DNA of 64,000 bases from contig NZ_SLYB01000002.1 in NCBI RefSeq assembly GCF_004340985.1, positions 103,776 through 167,775 of the forward strand. The letters run 5' to 3'. The DNA is from Cricetibacter osteomyelitidis. Its GTDB lineage: Bacteria > Pseudomonadota > Gammaproteobacteria > Enterobacterales > Pasteurellaceae. Numbering within the stretch: the stretch's first letter is position 1; every line of letters begins with the position of its first letter. This document shows positions 34,331-43,794 of the stretch, in pieces. The notes beneath the pieces are model-generated. The model saw nothing but the letters and a program-made list of their open reading frames with translations, had not been told where the DNA came from and searched no databases. The translations under genes and the position numbers were made by a program.

Positions 34331-34570
34331 ATGTCTTTTGAAATTTTAGATCAATTAGAAGCAAAAATTAAACAAGCGGTTGAAACCATCGAATTGCTTC
34401 AATTAGAACTTGAAGAAAAAAACGAACGCATCAATCAGTTAGACGCTGAAAAAAATAACGTGTGTCAGGAACGTGATACATTACGTAACGAAAACGAGCA
34501 ATTACGCAATGAACATAATAACTGGCAGGAACGTTTACGTTCATTGTTAGGTAAAATTGATAACGTTTAA
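34331..34570 (+). CDS. zapB: Cell division protein ZapB
   Basis: 79-residue almost entirely coiled-coil protein (LEAKIKQAVETIELLQLELE with heptad hydrophobics throughout) that joins the Z-ring via ZapA. The length, the N-terminal SFEILDQLEAKIKQA and the end WQERLRSLLGKIDNV match Pasteurellaceae and E. coli ZapB. It is preceded by AAAGGAAG and followed by a strong terminator, so it is monocistronic. Confidence 0.95.
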   Translation: MSFEILDQLEAKIKQAVETIELLQLELEEKNERINQLDAEKNNVCQERDTLRNENEQLRNEHNNWQERLRSLLGKIDNV

Positions 34571-34586
34571 TTTATCGTTAATTTTT

Positions 34587-34617
34587 AAACCCGTTATTGA
34601 AAAATAGCGGGTTTTTT
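34587..34617 (+). terminator. Rho-independent terminator of zapB
   Basis: AAACCCGTTATT / AATAGCGGGTTT stem (one G-U pair) with a GAAA loop and a following T tract, 17 bases after zapB. Confidence 0.9.
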
Positions 34618-34638
34618 ATCAAATTTCTCCGAAATATT

Positions 34639-35517
34639 ATGGATTTTAACGATTTTAAGCTGTTTTTACATTTAGTCGAAAGCCGTAATTTCAGCAAAAG
34701 TGCAGTGCAAAATCACATGTCGCCGTCCACTTTTACTCGGCAAATTCAACGGTTGGAAGAGGAGTTGGGGCAAACCTTGTTTTTTCGTGATAACCGACAA
34801 GTGGAACTCACGGAAGCAGGTGAACGATTTTTGCCTTTCGCTCAAGCTCAATGGCAACAATGGCAGCAGTTTAAACATGATTTTCAATCGGAACAAACAG
34901 AGCTTTCCGGTGAACTGCATTTGTTCTGCTCGGTCACCGCGTCATATAGTCATTTACCGCAAATTCTCAGCCATTTTCGCAGCCGCTATCCGAAAGTGGA
35001 AATTCAGCTTACTACCGGCGATCCTGCTATGGCATTGCATAATATTCAAACACAGCAATCGGATGTGGCCTTATCCGGTCGACCATTGAATTTGCCCTCC
35101 GGCGTGGAATTTCATTATATTGATGATATTGATTTGGCATTAATCGCTCCGCGAGTGGCTTGCGTGTCCACCCAATTATTGCAGCAATCACCGATTGATT
35201 GGCAGCAAGTGCCGTTTATTCTGCCGGTGGAAGGTCCGGCCCGTCAACGTATCGACCAATGGTTTAAGCAGAAGAAAATCAAACACCCGAAAATTTATGC
35301 TACGGTCAGTGGTCACGAAGGTATTGTACCGATGGTGGCACTAGGCTTTGGTTTAGCCATGTTGCCGGATGTGGTGATTAAACATAGTCCGATGAATACC
35401 CAGGTATCTTACTTGGAAACGGATATTCCGATAGAGCCGTTTGAGCTTGGCATTTGCGTACAAAAAAAGCGTTTAAATGATCCGTTGATCAAGGCATTCT
35501 GGCAGAGTTTGGAATAA
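34639..35517 (+). CDS. ilvY: LysR-family regulator IlvY
   Basis: 292-residue activator of acetohydroxyacid isomeroreductase (ilvC) in isoleucine-valine synthesis. It aligns with E. coli IlvY over its whole length: [86 protein letters not shown], and [12 protein letters not shown]. The start is ATG 34639, giving MDFNDFKLF. The target ilvC, divergent in E. coli, is not adjacent here; zapB is. Confidence 0.93.
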   Translation: MDFNDFKLFLHLVESRNFSKSAVQNHMSPSTFTRQIQRLEEELGQTLFFRDNRQVELTEAGERFLPFAQAQWQQWQQFKHDFQSEQTELSGELHLFCSVTASYSHLPQILSHFRSRYPKVEIQLTTGDPAMALHNIQTQQSDVALSGRPLNLPSGVEFHYIDDIDLALIAPRVACVSTQLLQQSPIDWQQVPFILPVEGPARQRIDQWFKQKKIKHPKIYATVSGHEGIVPMVALGFGLAMLPDVVIKHSPMNTQVSYLETDIPIEPFELGICVQKKRLNDPLIKAFWQSLE

Positions 35518-35524
35518 AAAACGA

Positions 35525-35553
35525 AAAAGTGCGGTGATTTTGACCGCACTTTT
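35525..35553. terminator. Paired uptake sequences forming a terminator
   Basis: AAAAGTGCGGT (35525-35535) and ACCGCACTTTT (35543-35553) form a perfect 11-bp stem with a 7-base loop and end in TTTT. It lies 8 bases after ilvY and 60 before mutS. This is a textbook Pasteurellaceae paired-uptake-sequence terminator. Confidence 0.88.
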
Positions 35554-35614
35554 GCAACGCCCTGCTTTCCGCTATAATATCCTTCAATTTCAATCAGTCA
35601 AAAAAGCAATTCTT

Positions 35615-38194
35615 ATGGACAATAACCTTCAACAGCATACGCCGATGATGGCACAATATCTCAAACTCAAAGCGGAAAATCCCGATATTCTGTTGTTTTA
35701 CAGAATGGGGGATTTTTACGAGCTGTTTTATGATGATGCGAAAAAAGCATCTGCCTTGTTGGATATTTCCTTAACAAAACGCGGGCAGTCGGCAGGGCAG
35801 CCGATTCCTATGGCCGGCGTGCCTTATCACGCAGTAGAAGGCTACTTGGCGAAGCTAGTGCAGTTGGGGGAGCCTGTGGCTATTTGTGAACAGGTGGGCG
35901 ATCCTGCCACCAGCAAAGGGCCGGTGGAGCGTAAGATTGTGCGGGTGGTTACGCCGGGAACCGTAAGCGATGAAGCGTTGCTGCCGGAACGGCAGGATAA
36001 CTTGATCGCCGCCGTGTATCAGGAAAAAGACCGTTTCGGCTTGGCAACGCTGGATATGACGTCCGGTCGTTTTCAGTTGAGCGAACAAGAAAGTGCGGTG
36101 AGTTTGCAGGCAGAATTGCAGCGTATCGCTCCGGTGGAATTGCTGTATTGCGAAGAAATGGATGATCGTCGCGTAATTGAACAGGTGAAAAGCCTACGCC
36201 GCCGTCCGGTGTGGGAGTTTGAACTCACTACCGCCATTAAGTTGTTAAATACTCAATTCGGTACCAAAGATCTGCGAGCATTCGGGGTAGAAAAAGCGGT
36301 GCTGGGATTGTGTGCGGCGGGCTGTTTGCTGCAATATGCCAAAGAAACCCAACGCACTGCACTGCCGCATATTCAAAGCATCAGCTTGTTGCAAAATAGC
36401 GACAATGTGCTGTTAGATGCCGCAACCCGCCGTAATTTGGAATTGACGGTAAATTTAGCGGGCGGCACAGAGAATACTTTAGCATCGGTGCTGGATCATT
36501 GCGTAACCCCAATGGGTAGCCGTTTATTAAAACGATGGATCCATCAGCCTATCCGCAATGTGGAAAAATTACAACAACGCCAGCAAGCCATTCAATCTAT
36601 TTTGCAAAATGAGCTGGTTAATGAACTGCAGCCTTTATTGCATCAAGTGGGTGATATGGAGCGAATTTTGGCTCGCGTGGCATTACGCACCGCGCGACCG
36701 CGGGATTTAACAAGATTACGCTCTGCCTTAGAACAAATTCCGGCTATTCAGCAAATTATCAAAATTTCGCCGAATTTAACCGCTCTTTCACAACAAATTA
36801 ATGAATTTCCCGAGCTTTGCGATTTATTGCAACGGGCGATTATCGACAGCCCACCGCTATTGATCCGTGACGGCGGTGTCATTGCACCGGGCTATCACGT
36901 AGAATTAGACGAATGGCGTAGCCTGGCGGATGGAGCGACGCAGTATTTAGATGATTTGGAATTGCGTGAACGAGAGGCCACAGGTATCGATACCTTAAAA
37001 ATAGGTTTCAATGCGGTGCACGGCTATTACATTCAAATCAGCCAAGGGCAGGCACACAAAGCCCCTATTCATTATGTTCGCCGTCAGACATTGAAAAATG
37101 CGGAACGCTATATTATTCCCGAACTGAAAACCTATGAAGACAAAGTGCTAAAAGCCAAGGGTGCCAGTCTGGCTCTGGAAAAGCAGTTGTATGATGAAAT
37201 TTTCGATCAATTATTACCGCACTTAGGGGCATTACAGTTAGCGGGTATTGCTTTGGCAGAATTAGATGCTTTGGCCAACCTGGCAGAGCGGGCGGACTGT
37301 TTGAATTATGTATGTCCGGAGTTTTCCGATGAAATCGGGCTCGACATTGAAAACGGTCGTCACCCTGTGGTAGAGCGAGTGTTGAAAGAGCCGTTTATCG
37401 CTAATCCCTTGTTGCTTAATCCGCAAAGGCATTTACTTATTATCACCGGCCCGAATATGGGCGGTAAAAGTACCTATATGCGACAAACGGCATTGATTGT
37501 TTTAATGGCTTATATCGGCAGTTTTGTACCGGCGGAAAAAGCGGTGATCGGCCCTGTTGACCGCATTTTTACCCGTATCGGTGCATCGGATGATTTGGCT
37601 TCCGGCCGTTCTACCTTTATGGTGGAAATGACGGAAATGGCGAACATTTTGCATCAAGCGACCTATCAAAGTTTAGTGCTGATTGATGAAATCGGTCGCG
37701 GCACATCCACTTATGACGGTTTATCTTTGGCTTGGGCTTGTGCGGAATGGTTAGCGAAAAAACTGCGTTCGCTCACCTTGTTTGCCACTCATTATTTTGA
37801 ACTCACCGTGTTGCCGGAACAGCTTGCGGGCACGGCAAATGTGCATTTGGATGCCTTGGAACACGATAACACCATTGCCTTTATGCACGCCGTACAAGAC
37901 GGAGCAGCCAGCCGCAGCTACGGTTTAGCCGTGGCTGCACTGGCCGGTGTGCCGCAAAATGTGATTAAGCTGGCAAAACAAAAATTGCATCAGCTGGAAA
38001 AACTTTCCCAGCAAAATAATAATCAAACGGTACAAGATCTGCGAACATTCAATCAACAACAAGGCGAACTTACTTTAATGGCGGAAGACGACAGTAAAAC
38101 CGCTGTCTGGGAAATGTTAGAACAGCTTGATCCGGATGAACTCAGCCCGAAACAGGCGTTGGCGTATTTGTATCAGTTGAAAAAGCTGGTGTAA
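35615..38194 (+). CDS. mutS: DNA mismatch repair protein MutS
   Basis: 859-residue mismatch-recognition ATPase. The mismatch-reading motif Phe34-Tyr-Glu36 lies in RMGDFYELF. The connector, lever and clamp domains follow. The C-terminal ATPase has Walker [13 protein letters not shown], Walker [12 protein letters not shown], and ATHYFEL. I begin at ATG 35615 ([16 protein letters not shown], as in the family); the frame is open upstream to 35534 through the paired uptake-sequence hairpin, which cannot be coding. Confidence 0.98.
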   Translation: MDNNLQQHTPMMAQYLKLKAENPDILLFYRMGDFYELFYDDAKKASALLDISLTKRGQSAGQPIPMAGVPYHAVEGYLAKLVQLGEPVAICEQVGDPATSKGPVERKIVRVVTPGTVSDEALLPERQDNLIAAVYQEKDRFGLATLDMTSGRFQLSEQESAVSLQAELQRIAPVELLYCEEMDDRRVIEQVKSLRRRPVWEFELTTAIKLLNTQFGTKDLRAFGVEKAVLGLCAAGCLLQYAKETQRTALPHIQSISLLQNSDNVLLDAATRRNLELTVNLAGGTENTLASVLDHCVTPMGSRLLKRWIHQPIRNVEKLQQRQQAIQSILQNELVNELQPLLHQVGDMERILARVALRTARPRDLTRLRSALEQIPAIQQIIKISPNLTALSQQINEFPELCDLLQRAIIDSPPLLIRDGGVIAPGYHVELDEWRSLADGATQYLDDLELREREATGIDTLKIGFNAVHGYYIQISQGQAHKAPIHYVRRQTLKNAERYIIPELKTYEDKVLKAKGASLALEKQLYDEIFDQLLPHLGALQLAGIALAELDALANLAERADCLNYVCPEFSDEIGLDIENGRHPVVERVLKEPFIANPLLLNPQRHLLIITGPNMGGKSTYMRQTALIVLMAYIGSFVPAEKAVIGPVDRIFTRIGASDDLASGRSTFMVEMTEMANILHQATYQSLVLIDEIGRGTSTYDGLSLAWACAEWLAKKLRSLTLFATHYFELTVLPEQLAGTANVHLDALEHDNTIAFMHAVQDGAASRSYGLAVAALAGVPQNVIKLAKQKLHQLEKLSQQNNNQTVQDLRTFNQQQGELTLMAEDDSKTAVWEMLEQLDPDELSPKQALAYLYQLKKLV

Positions 38195-38195
38195 A

Positions 38196-38234
38196 AAACA
38201 AACCCACCTGATTTTAGAAATTAGGTGGGTTTGT
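38196..38234. terminator. Bidirectional hairpin after mutS and sxy
   Basis: ACAAACCCACCT (38198-38209) pairs with AGGTGGGTTTGT (38223-38234). Reading leftward it is followed by GTTTTTTAC, so it fits best as the terminator of the convergent sxy gene; it also lies just after mutS. Confidence 0.82.
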
Positions 38235-38285
38235 CAATGGTCTGAAGCGTTTCCTACAATAAGCGGTTTATCATTTGATTGTTAA

Positions 38286-38930
38286 TTAATTGATATAATA
38301 GTTAATATTAATTTCTTTCAATCCCATATTTGCCAAAACTTTATTTAACTTAGTCAATGCATTCATCTTTTCTACTTGAGTAAGAGTATCGACATACTTA
38401 CGTTTTAATGCACCTAACAACGCCCAATAGATATTTAATGTAATATTAGAAGCATAATACTTTTTTAACCGGGCAAATGCCACTTCGGCACCAACGATGT
38501 ACAATTCTGAGGCAGAATGGATATTTATCTTTCCTAGTAATCTCTCATGTTTAAGGGATAAATTTGGAAGATTCCTAATTCTTTCTGTATTTTTCATTAT
38601 AAACTTTGTCTTATTCGACTTTATTTGTTGAATAGAGGAAATCAACAGTTTTTGATAATTGTCTTTATCTGTCTTTAAATCATCTAAAATTAAATAGTAA
38701 TGGCTGATAGCTAATTTCATTTTACAATCCTCAATCCAATGAGTTGCTCCCATAGAACAAAGATAATCAGCCAAATCATTCTCGGCTCGCACATAAAAAT
38801 GACCATTGCACCAAATGCCAAACATGTGTTCTTCAGAAAAGAAGCCATATCCTGTAAATAGTTTTTTAACTGTAATTGGTCCTAATAATTCAGTTAATTC
38901 ATTTTGAAGATCAAGAATTTCTTTCATCAT
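38286..38930 (-). CDS. sxy: Competence regulator Sxy/TfoX
   Basis: 214 residues. In Haemophilus Sxy works with CRP to switch on the competence regulon at CRP-S sites. It matches TfoX in both halves: N-terminal VKKLFTGYGFFSEEHMFGIW (TfoX N domain, about 18-95), and C-terminal LPNLSLKHERLLGKINIHSA, then YWALLGALKRKY, TLTQVEKMNALTKLNKVLAN and MGLKEI. Divergent from comM, itself a competence-regulon gene. The start is at one of two adjacent ATGs (38930 or 38927); neither has a strong ribosome binding site, which agrees with the poorly translated sxy mRNA known in H. influenzae. Confidence 0.88.
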   Translation of the reverse strand: MMKEILDLQNELTELLGPITVKKLFTGYGFFSEEHMFGIWCNGHFYVRAENDLADYLCSMGATHWIEDCKMKLAISHYYLILDDLKTDKDNYQKLLISSIQQIKSNKTKFIMKNTERIRNLPNLSLKHERLLGKINIHSASELYIVGAEVAFARLKKYYASNITLNIYWALLGALKRKYVDTLTQVEKMNALTKLNKVLANMGLKEININYYIN

Positions 38931-39030
38931 AATTTTTATACATTTCCTTATGCATATATAGATTATTAGAATAAATGTTTATAACATATAACCAGAAGGA
39001 ATATAAAGAAAAAAAGAAATTTTTTCTTTA

Positions 39031-39052
39031 TTTTGTGAACTTGCTTCCAAAT
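39031..39052. promoter_or_regulatory. Candidate CRP site between sxy and comM
   Basis: TTTTGTGAAC-TTGCTTCCAAAT has one good CRP half-site (TGTGA) and a poor second half (TTCCA in place of TCACA). It lies about 100 bases before both starts. H. influenzae sxy needs CRP and comM has a CRP-S site; this is the only candidate I found. Confidence 0.25.
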
Positions 39053-39060
39053 TTTATTAA

Positions 39061-39100
39061 AAAATACAGTTAATACTCACGATTAGCTGTATTTTTATTT
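39061..39100 (+). terminator. Terminator-like hairpin in the comM leader
   Basis: AAAATACAGTTAAT (39061-39074) pairs with ATTAGCTGTATTTT (39082-39095), 14 bp with one G-U pair and a 7-base loop, followed by TATTTTAATTT. It lies between two divergent genes, 39 bases before comM, where no gene end calls for it. It could be an attenuator or the end of a small RNA. Confidence 0.6.
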
Positions 39101-39138
39101 TAATTTCTTTAGCATGTTTATTACGCAGAGGAAGCAAA

Positions 39139-40677
39139 ATGAGTTTAGCGATTGTATATAGTCGGGCATCAATGGGCGTGCAGGCTCCCTTGGTGTCTAT
39201 TGAAGTGCATTTAAGTAACGGAAAACCTACATTTACTTTGGTGGGATTGCCGGAGACTACGGTAAAAGAAGCCCGTGATCGGGTACGCAGTGCCTTGATG
39301 AGTGTGGGGTTTAAATATCCTGCTAAGCGGATCACGGTTAATCTCGCCCCGGCAGATCTGCCGAAGGAAGGCGGTCGTTTTGATTTGCCGATTGCCTTGG
39401 CAATTTTAGCGGCTTCCGGACAAATGGATGCAGATCGCCTGCAACAATTTGAATTTGTGGGTGAATTAGCACTCACAGGACAGCTTCGCGGCGTGCACGG
39501 GGTAATTCCCGCGATTTTGGCGGCACAGCAGGCGAAACGCAGACTTATCATTGCGGAACAAAATGCCAATGAAGCATCGCTGGTGTCGGATGCCGAAACC
39601 TATTTTGCTCAAACTTTGTTAGATGTGGTGGGATTTTTAAATAATGAAGACGGTTTGTCATTGGCCAATGAACTGCAACAGCAACAAAGTGCGGTGGATT
39701 TTGCGAAAGTTTCAACCTTGGATTTAACGGATATCATCGGTCAACAGCACGCCAAACGGGCATTAATAATTGCCGCCGCAGGTCAGCATAATCTGTTATT
39801 TTTAGGCCCGCCCGGCACCGGCAAAACTATGTTGGCCAGCCGTTTAACCGCGTTATTGCCGGAAATGACGGAACAAGAAGCCATTGAGACCGCAGCAATC
39901 ACCAGTTTGGTACACAACGAACTGAATTACAGCAATTGGAAACAGCGCCCTTTTAGGGCACCGCACCACAGTGCATCTTTAGCAGCTTTAGTGGGTGGAG
40001 GCTCAATTCCTAAACCCGGCGAAATATCTTTAGCCAACAATGGCGTACTTTTTTTAGACGAACTGCCGGAATTTGAACGTAAAGTCTTAGACTCTTTGCG
40101 GCAACCTTTGGAATCCGGCAATATTGTGATTTCGCGGGCGAACGCTAAAGTGGAATTTCCTGCCCGTTTTCAGCTAGTGGCAGCAATGAATCCCAGCCCT
40201 ACCGGGCATTATCAAGGCAATCATAATCGGGTATCACCGCAACAGGTTATGCGGTATTTAAACCGTTTATCCGGCCCGTTTTTAGATCGTTTTGATTTAT
40301 CTATCGAAGTGCCGTTATTGCCGCAAGGTGCATTACAAAACAGTGGCGATCGTGGTGAATCTAGCGATAAAGTGCGGTCAAAAGTATTGAAAATTCGTGA
40401 ACTGCAACTTGCCAGAGCGGGCAAGGTAAATGCACATTTAAGCAGTAAAGAAATTGAACGGGATTGCAGACTCAATACGGATGATGCGGTGTTTTTAGAA
40501 AATGCCTTGGCTAAATTGGGGTTGTCAGTGCGGGCTTACCATCGTATTTTAAAGGTTTCCCGTACCATTGCGGATCTCAACGGCGATCCCAAAATTACCC
40601 GACAACATCTGGCGGAAGCCTTGGGTTATCGGGCAATGGATCGTCTGTTGCAGCGGCTATCCAATATGGAAAGTTAG
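39139..40677 (+). CDS. comM: Competence-associated AAA+ helicase ComM (YifB)
   Basis: 512-residue Mg-chelatase-like AAA+ protein that promotes branch migration during natural transformation. The N-terminal Lon-protease-like domain (SLAIVYSRASMGVQAPLVSI, GLPETTVKEARDRV, DLPIALAIL) is followed by Walker A GPPGTGKT at about residues 223-230, Walker B VLFLDELPEF, and the chelatase-type segment FQLVAAMNPSPTGHY. The C-terminal helical domain ends RAMDRLLQRLS. Length matches Haemophilus ComM. It is divergent from sxy. Confidence 0.95.
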   Translation: MSLAIVYSRASMGVQAPLVSIEVHLSNGKPTFTLVGLPETTVKEARDRVRSALMSVGFKYPAKRITVNLAPADLPKEGGRFDLPIALAILAASGQMDADRLQQFEFVGELALTGQLRGVHGVIPAILAAQQAKRRLIIAEQNANEASLVSDAETYFAQTLLDVVGFLNNEDGLSLANELQQQQSAVDFAKVSTLDLTDIIGQQHAKRALIIAAAGQHNLLFLGPPGTGKTMLASRLTALLPEMTEQEAIETAAITSLVHNELNYSNWKQRPFRAPHHSASLAALVGGGSIPKPGEISLANNGVLFLDELPEFERKVLDSLRQPLESGNIVISRANAKVEFPARFQLVAAMNPSPTGHYQGNHNRVSPQQVMRYLNRLSGPFLDRFDLSIEVPLLPQGALQNSGDRGESSDKVRSKVLKIRELQLARAGKVNAHLSSKEIERDCRLNTDDAVFLENALAKLGLSVRAYHRILKVSRTIADLNGDPKITRQHLAEALGYRAMDRLLQRLSNMES

Positions 40678-40985
40678 TGAAATCCCACCATAATAATATA
40701 GGCAGTCAGTGCATAAAAAATGATGGCACAGGTAATTAATAAGAGTTTGGCAGCTTGTGGTTTAGCCGGATGCCATTTCACTGCAAAACGAGCAATAATG
40801 CCCAGTACAAAGGGATAAAACCAAAACACATAAGCCATAAATAGGCCATGATTTTTAGGCAAATTAGGATTTTCCAACAATGCAGTGGATGTCACCAACG
40901 CCAGCGGCCATAAAAAAATCGGCAGACAAAACGCGGCTATGCCCCAGAAAAACGGGCTGAAACCTTGCGAATATTCTTTTTCCAT
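40674..40985 (-). CDS. Small membrane protein (DUF5389-like)
   Basis: 103 residues with three predicted membrane helices (about 12-36, 48-66, 80-100) and short charged ends. I recall similar proteins in Pasteurellaceae listed as DUF5389 but cannot verify this. Function is unknown. It overlaps the end of the convergent comM by four bases and is divergent from glpG. A weak ribosome binding site (AGGAATA) lies before ATG 40985. Confidence 0.68.
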   Translation of the reverse strand: MEKEYSQGFSPFFWGIAAFCLPIFLWPLALVTSTALLENPNLPKNHGLFMAYVFWFYPFVLGIIARFAVKWHPAKPQAAKLLLITCAIIFYALTAYIIMVGFH

Positions 40986-41041
40986 TTTTATTCCTAAATG
41001 AGTACAATGTCGGGAGATATTAGCATAAAAAAGGAAATAAA

Positions 41042-41902
41042 ATGCATTTATTATTTAAGTCTGAAATAGCTCAGTTTGCGTGGTGGTTTCGCGATTACAT
41101 TCGAGCGAAATACAATGCGGAGTTGATATTGGAAAACAATAATGACGGAATCGCTGTTTATATTGATGAAACACATCCGGATTTCGCCCGTATCGAACAG
41201 GAAAAAAACGCATTTTTGCAAGACCCGTTCAATAGCCGCTATCAGAACTCCAGCTGGGAAGCGGGAGATACTAAAACCACTGACACGATAGCAAAAAAGA
41301 GCGGTGAAAAAATAAAAAATTTCTCTGCGAAAAAATTTTTATCCAATAATGGAAAATTTACCCTTTTTATCACCGCACTTTGCTTGATTGTGTATGCTTT
41401 GGATTTTTTAGAACTGTTCCCAATCCGCGAATGGTTCGGCTATCCGGAATATCTGGGTGAACAAGCAGAAATCTGGCGATATTTCAGTCATACTTTGGTG
41501 CATTTATCCTTCTGGCACCTGGCATTTAACTTAACCTGGTGGTGGATTTTCGGCAATGCCATTGAAAAACAATGCGGTACGAGCAAGTTAATTTTAATTT
41601 ATCTGTTGGCCGGTATTGGTTCCGGTGTGGCACAAAACATCATCTCTGGCCCGCATTTCTTTGGTTTATCCGGTGTAGTTTACGGTGTGTTAGCTTATGT
41701 ATTCACCGCCGATTACATCACCAGACAAAACTGCTTCAAACTGCCGCAAGGTTTTGCCACAATGCTGATTGTGGGAATTTTAATCGGCTTTGCCGGTCCG
41801 TTATGGGGCATTTCTATCGGCAACACCGCCCATATTACGGGGTTGGTATTAGGAGCGTTTGTGGCGTTGGTGGATAGCTATAAGAAAAATCAGGTTTTTT
41901 AG
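41042..41902 (+). CDS. glpG: Rhomboid intramembrane serine protease GlpG
   Basis: 286-residue membrane protease. It has the cytoplasmic N-terminal domain (about 1-80), then six helices with HLSFWHLAFNLTWWWIFGNA in the L1/TM2 region. The catalytic Ser210 lies in GLSGVVYG and the catalytic His264 in NTAHITGL. It has the long E. coli-like form, whereas the H. influenzae protein, about 190 residues, lacks the N-terminal domain. It is not beside glpR/glpE. An uptake sequence lies inside the gene (about 41371). Confidence 0.95.
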   Translation: MHLLFKSEIAQFAWWFRDYIRAKYNAELILENNNDGIAVYIDETHPDFARIEQEKNAFLQDPFNSRYQNSSWEAGDTKTTDTIAKKSGEKIKNFSAKKFLSNNGKFTLFITALCLIVYALDFLELFPIREWFGYPEYLGEQAEIWRYFSHTLVHLSFWHLAFNLTWWWIFGNAIEKQCGTSKLILIYLLAGIGSGVAQNIISGPHFFGLSGVVYGVLAYVFTADYITRQNCFKLPQGFATMLIVGILIGFAGPLWGISIGNTAHITGLVLGAFVALVDSYKKNQVF

Positions 41903-42007
41903 CGATCTTAATTGTCAACCATGTGATTTTTTGACTATCGCAAAATTTTCTATAATCGTTATAATAGAAAACTATTTCAAAACCAACCGCACTTTATTTG
42001 TATAGCT

Positions 42008-42742
42008 ATGAGAATCCCTAGAATTTATCACCCTGAAAACCTTGAACATATTGCGGAATGTCAGCTTTCTGATGATGCCGCCAACCATGTTGGGCGGGTG
42101 TTGCGGATGCAGGCGGGAGATACTCTTGAATTGTTTGACGGTAGTAACCATATTTACCAAGCGATAATTACGCAAGCCGGTAGAAAACAGGTGGATGTGA
42201 CCATTCAATCCCGCAAGTTTGATGATCGTGAATCCAATTTGTTGATTCATCTCGGGCAGGTGATTTCACGCGGCGAACGGATGGAATTTACTATTCAAAA
42301 ATCCGTAGAATTGGGAGTAAATGTGATCACACCGTTATGGTCTGAGCGTTGCGGAGTGAAGCTGGACGGTGAGCGATTGGATAAGAAAATTCAACAATGG
42401 CAGAAAATTGCCATTGCCGCGTGCGAACAATGCGGTCGGAATGTGATTCCGGAAATCCGTCCAATGATGAAATTGCAAGACTGGTGTGCCGAACAAGACG
42501 GCGCGTTAAAACTGAATTTGCACCCGCGAGCGAAATATTCCATTCGTACTCTGCCCCGCATTCCGGCAAAAGGCGTGCGATTATTGATCGGTTCTGAAGG
42601 TGGATTATCGCCGCAAGAAATTGTTCAAACAGAACAACAGGGTTTTACTGAAATTCTGCTCGGCAAGCGGGTGCTACGAACGGAAACTGCAGCATTGGCG
42701 GCAATCAGTGCATTACAAATTTGTTTCGGAGATTTAGGTTAG
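42008..42742 (+). CDS. rsmE: 16S rRNA m3U1498 methyltransferase RsmE
   Basis: 244-residue SPOUT methyltransferase acting on U1498 of 16S rRNA. The N-terminal PUA-like domain begins [12 protein letters not shown] and contains [12 protein letters not shown]. The C-terminal knot domain has [13 protein letters not shown] and [15 protein letters not shown] for AdoMet binding. It heads a compact cluster: yqgE starts right after the stop and ruvX overlaps yqgE. An uptake sequence precedes it at about 41985. Confidence 0.96.
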   Translation: MRIPRIYHPENLEHIAECQLSDDAANHVGRVLRMQAGDTLELFDGSNHIYQAIITQAGRKQVDVTIQSRKFDDRESNLLIHLGQVISRGERMEFTIQKSVELGVNVITPLWSERCGVKLDGERLDKKIQQWQKIAIAACEQCGRNVIPEIRPMMKLQDWCAEQDGALKLNLHPRAKYSIRTLPRIPAKGVRLLIGSEGGLSPQEIVQTEQQGFTEILLGKRVLRTETAALAAISALQICFGDLG

Positions 42743-43333
42743 ATGGAAAGCAAAAAAACAGCACCGACATTTATGCAATTAAAGAATCATTTTCTGATTG
42801 CGATGCCGATGCAGCAAGATGATTATTTTAAACAGGCAGTGATCTATATATGTGATCACAACGAGCAAGGCAGTATGGGCTTGGTGTTAACTCAGCCTAC
42901 AGACTTAAGCGTAGCAGAATTAGTAGCAAAAATGAATTTTATGATGGCGGACAACCGTCAATATCCTGATGATGTTGTATTGGCGGGCGGCCCGGTGAGT
43001 GTGGAAAACGGTTTTATTTTGCATCGGAAAACTAAGCTGGATTTTCAACACAGCTATAAAATCACGGATTCTATTCAATTAACCACATCCGCGGATATTG
43101 TGCAAACGTTCGGTACCATGCAACAACCGGAAAAATTTATTGTGGCTTTAGGTTGTGCCAGCTGGGCGCCCGGTCAATTGGAAGCGGAAATTGCGGATAA
43201 CTTCTGGCTTGTAGTACCGGCGGATGAATATACTCTGTTTGATGTGCCCGCCACAGAACGTTGGTTAGCTGCAAATTCTTTATTGGGCATTCAAAACGGC
43301 AATTTTGTATATCAACAAATCGGACATTGCTAA
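42743..43333 (+). CDS. yqgE: UPF0301 protein YqgE (AlgH family)
   Basis: 196-residue protein of the YqgE/AlgH family, function unknown. It has [20 protein letters not shown], then [20 protein letters not shown] and [15 protein letters not shown], and [16 protein letters not shown]. All are family hallmarks. It lies between rsmE (no gap) and ruvX (TAATG overlap), the order rsmE-yqgE-ruvX being conserved in gammaproteobacteria. The start at 42743 is taken because it directly follows the rsmE stop. Confidence 0.93.
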   Translation: MESKKTAPTFMQLKNHFLIAMPMQQDDYFKQAVIYICDHNEQGSMGLVLTQPTDLSVAELVAKMNFMMADNRQYPDDVVLAGGPVSVENGFILHRKTKLDFQHSYKITDSIQLTTSADIVQTFGTMQQPEKFIVALGCASWAPGQLEAEIADNFWLVVPADEYTLFDVPATERWLAANSLLGIQNGNFVYQQIGHC

Positions 43334-43758
43334 TGGGATTTACGGCTCTTGCTTTTGATTTTGGCACAAAAAGCATCGGTTGTGCGGTGGGGCAAAGTAT
43401 AACCGGTACAGCGCAATCTTTACCCGCTTTTAAAGCTCAAGACGGTATCCCGAATTGGGATGCCGTTGAACGCTGTTTGAAAGAATGGCAGCCGCATATT
43501 GTGGTGGTGGGATTACCCTTGAATATGGACGGCACGGAACAAGAACTTACGGTGCAGGCCAGAAAATTCGCCAATCGTTTGCAAGGCAGATTCGGTGTCA
43601 AAATTGCATTGCAAGACGAACGCTTAACCACCACGGAAGCCCGAACGGAAATTTTTGATCGCGGCGGTTATCGAGCGTTAAATAAAAGCAAAGTGGACGG
43701 TATTTCCGCTTGTTTGATTTTAGAAAGCTGGTTTGACTCCAATCCACAATCTGAATAA
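43333..43758 (+). CDS. ruvX: RuvX/YqgF, pre-16S rRNA maturation nuclease
   Basis: 141-residue RNase H-fold nuclease. It has the first catalytic Asp in [15 protein letters not shown], the Glu-containing [14 protein letters not shown] region, [10 protein letters not shown], and a C-terminal [13 protein letters not shown] with an Asp/Ala/Ser pattern typical of YqgF. The ATG at 43333 overlaps the yqgE stop codon. A longer frame from 43261 lies inside yqgE and was not used. Confidence 0.94.
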   Translation: MGFTALAFDFGTKSIGCAVGQSITGTAQSLPAFKAQDGIPNWDAVERCLKEWQPHIVVVGLPLNMDGTEQELTVQARKFANRLQGRFGVKIALQDERLTTTEARTEIFDRGGYRALNKSKVDGISACLILESWFDSNPQSE

Positions 43759-43794
43759 ATTCTGCCCGCATAAACGGAATGAAGTGCGGTCATT

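Noticed and set aside
35534..35614. N-terminal extension of MutS.
   Set aside because: It reads through the paired uptake-sequence terminator and lacks similarity to MutS, which starts at 35615.
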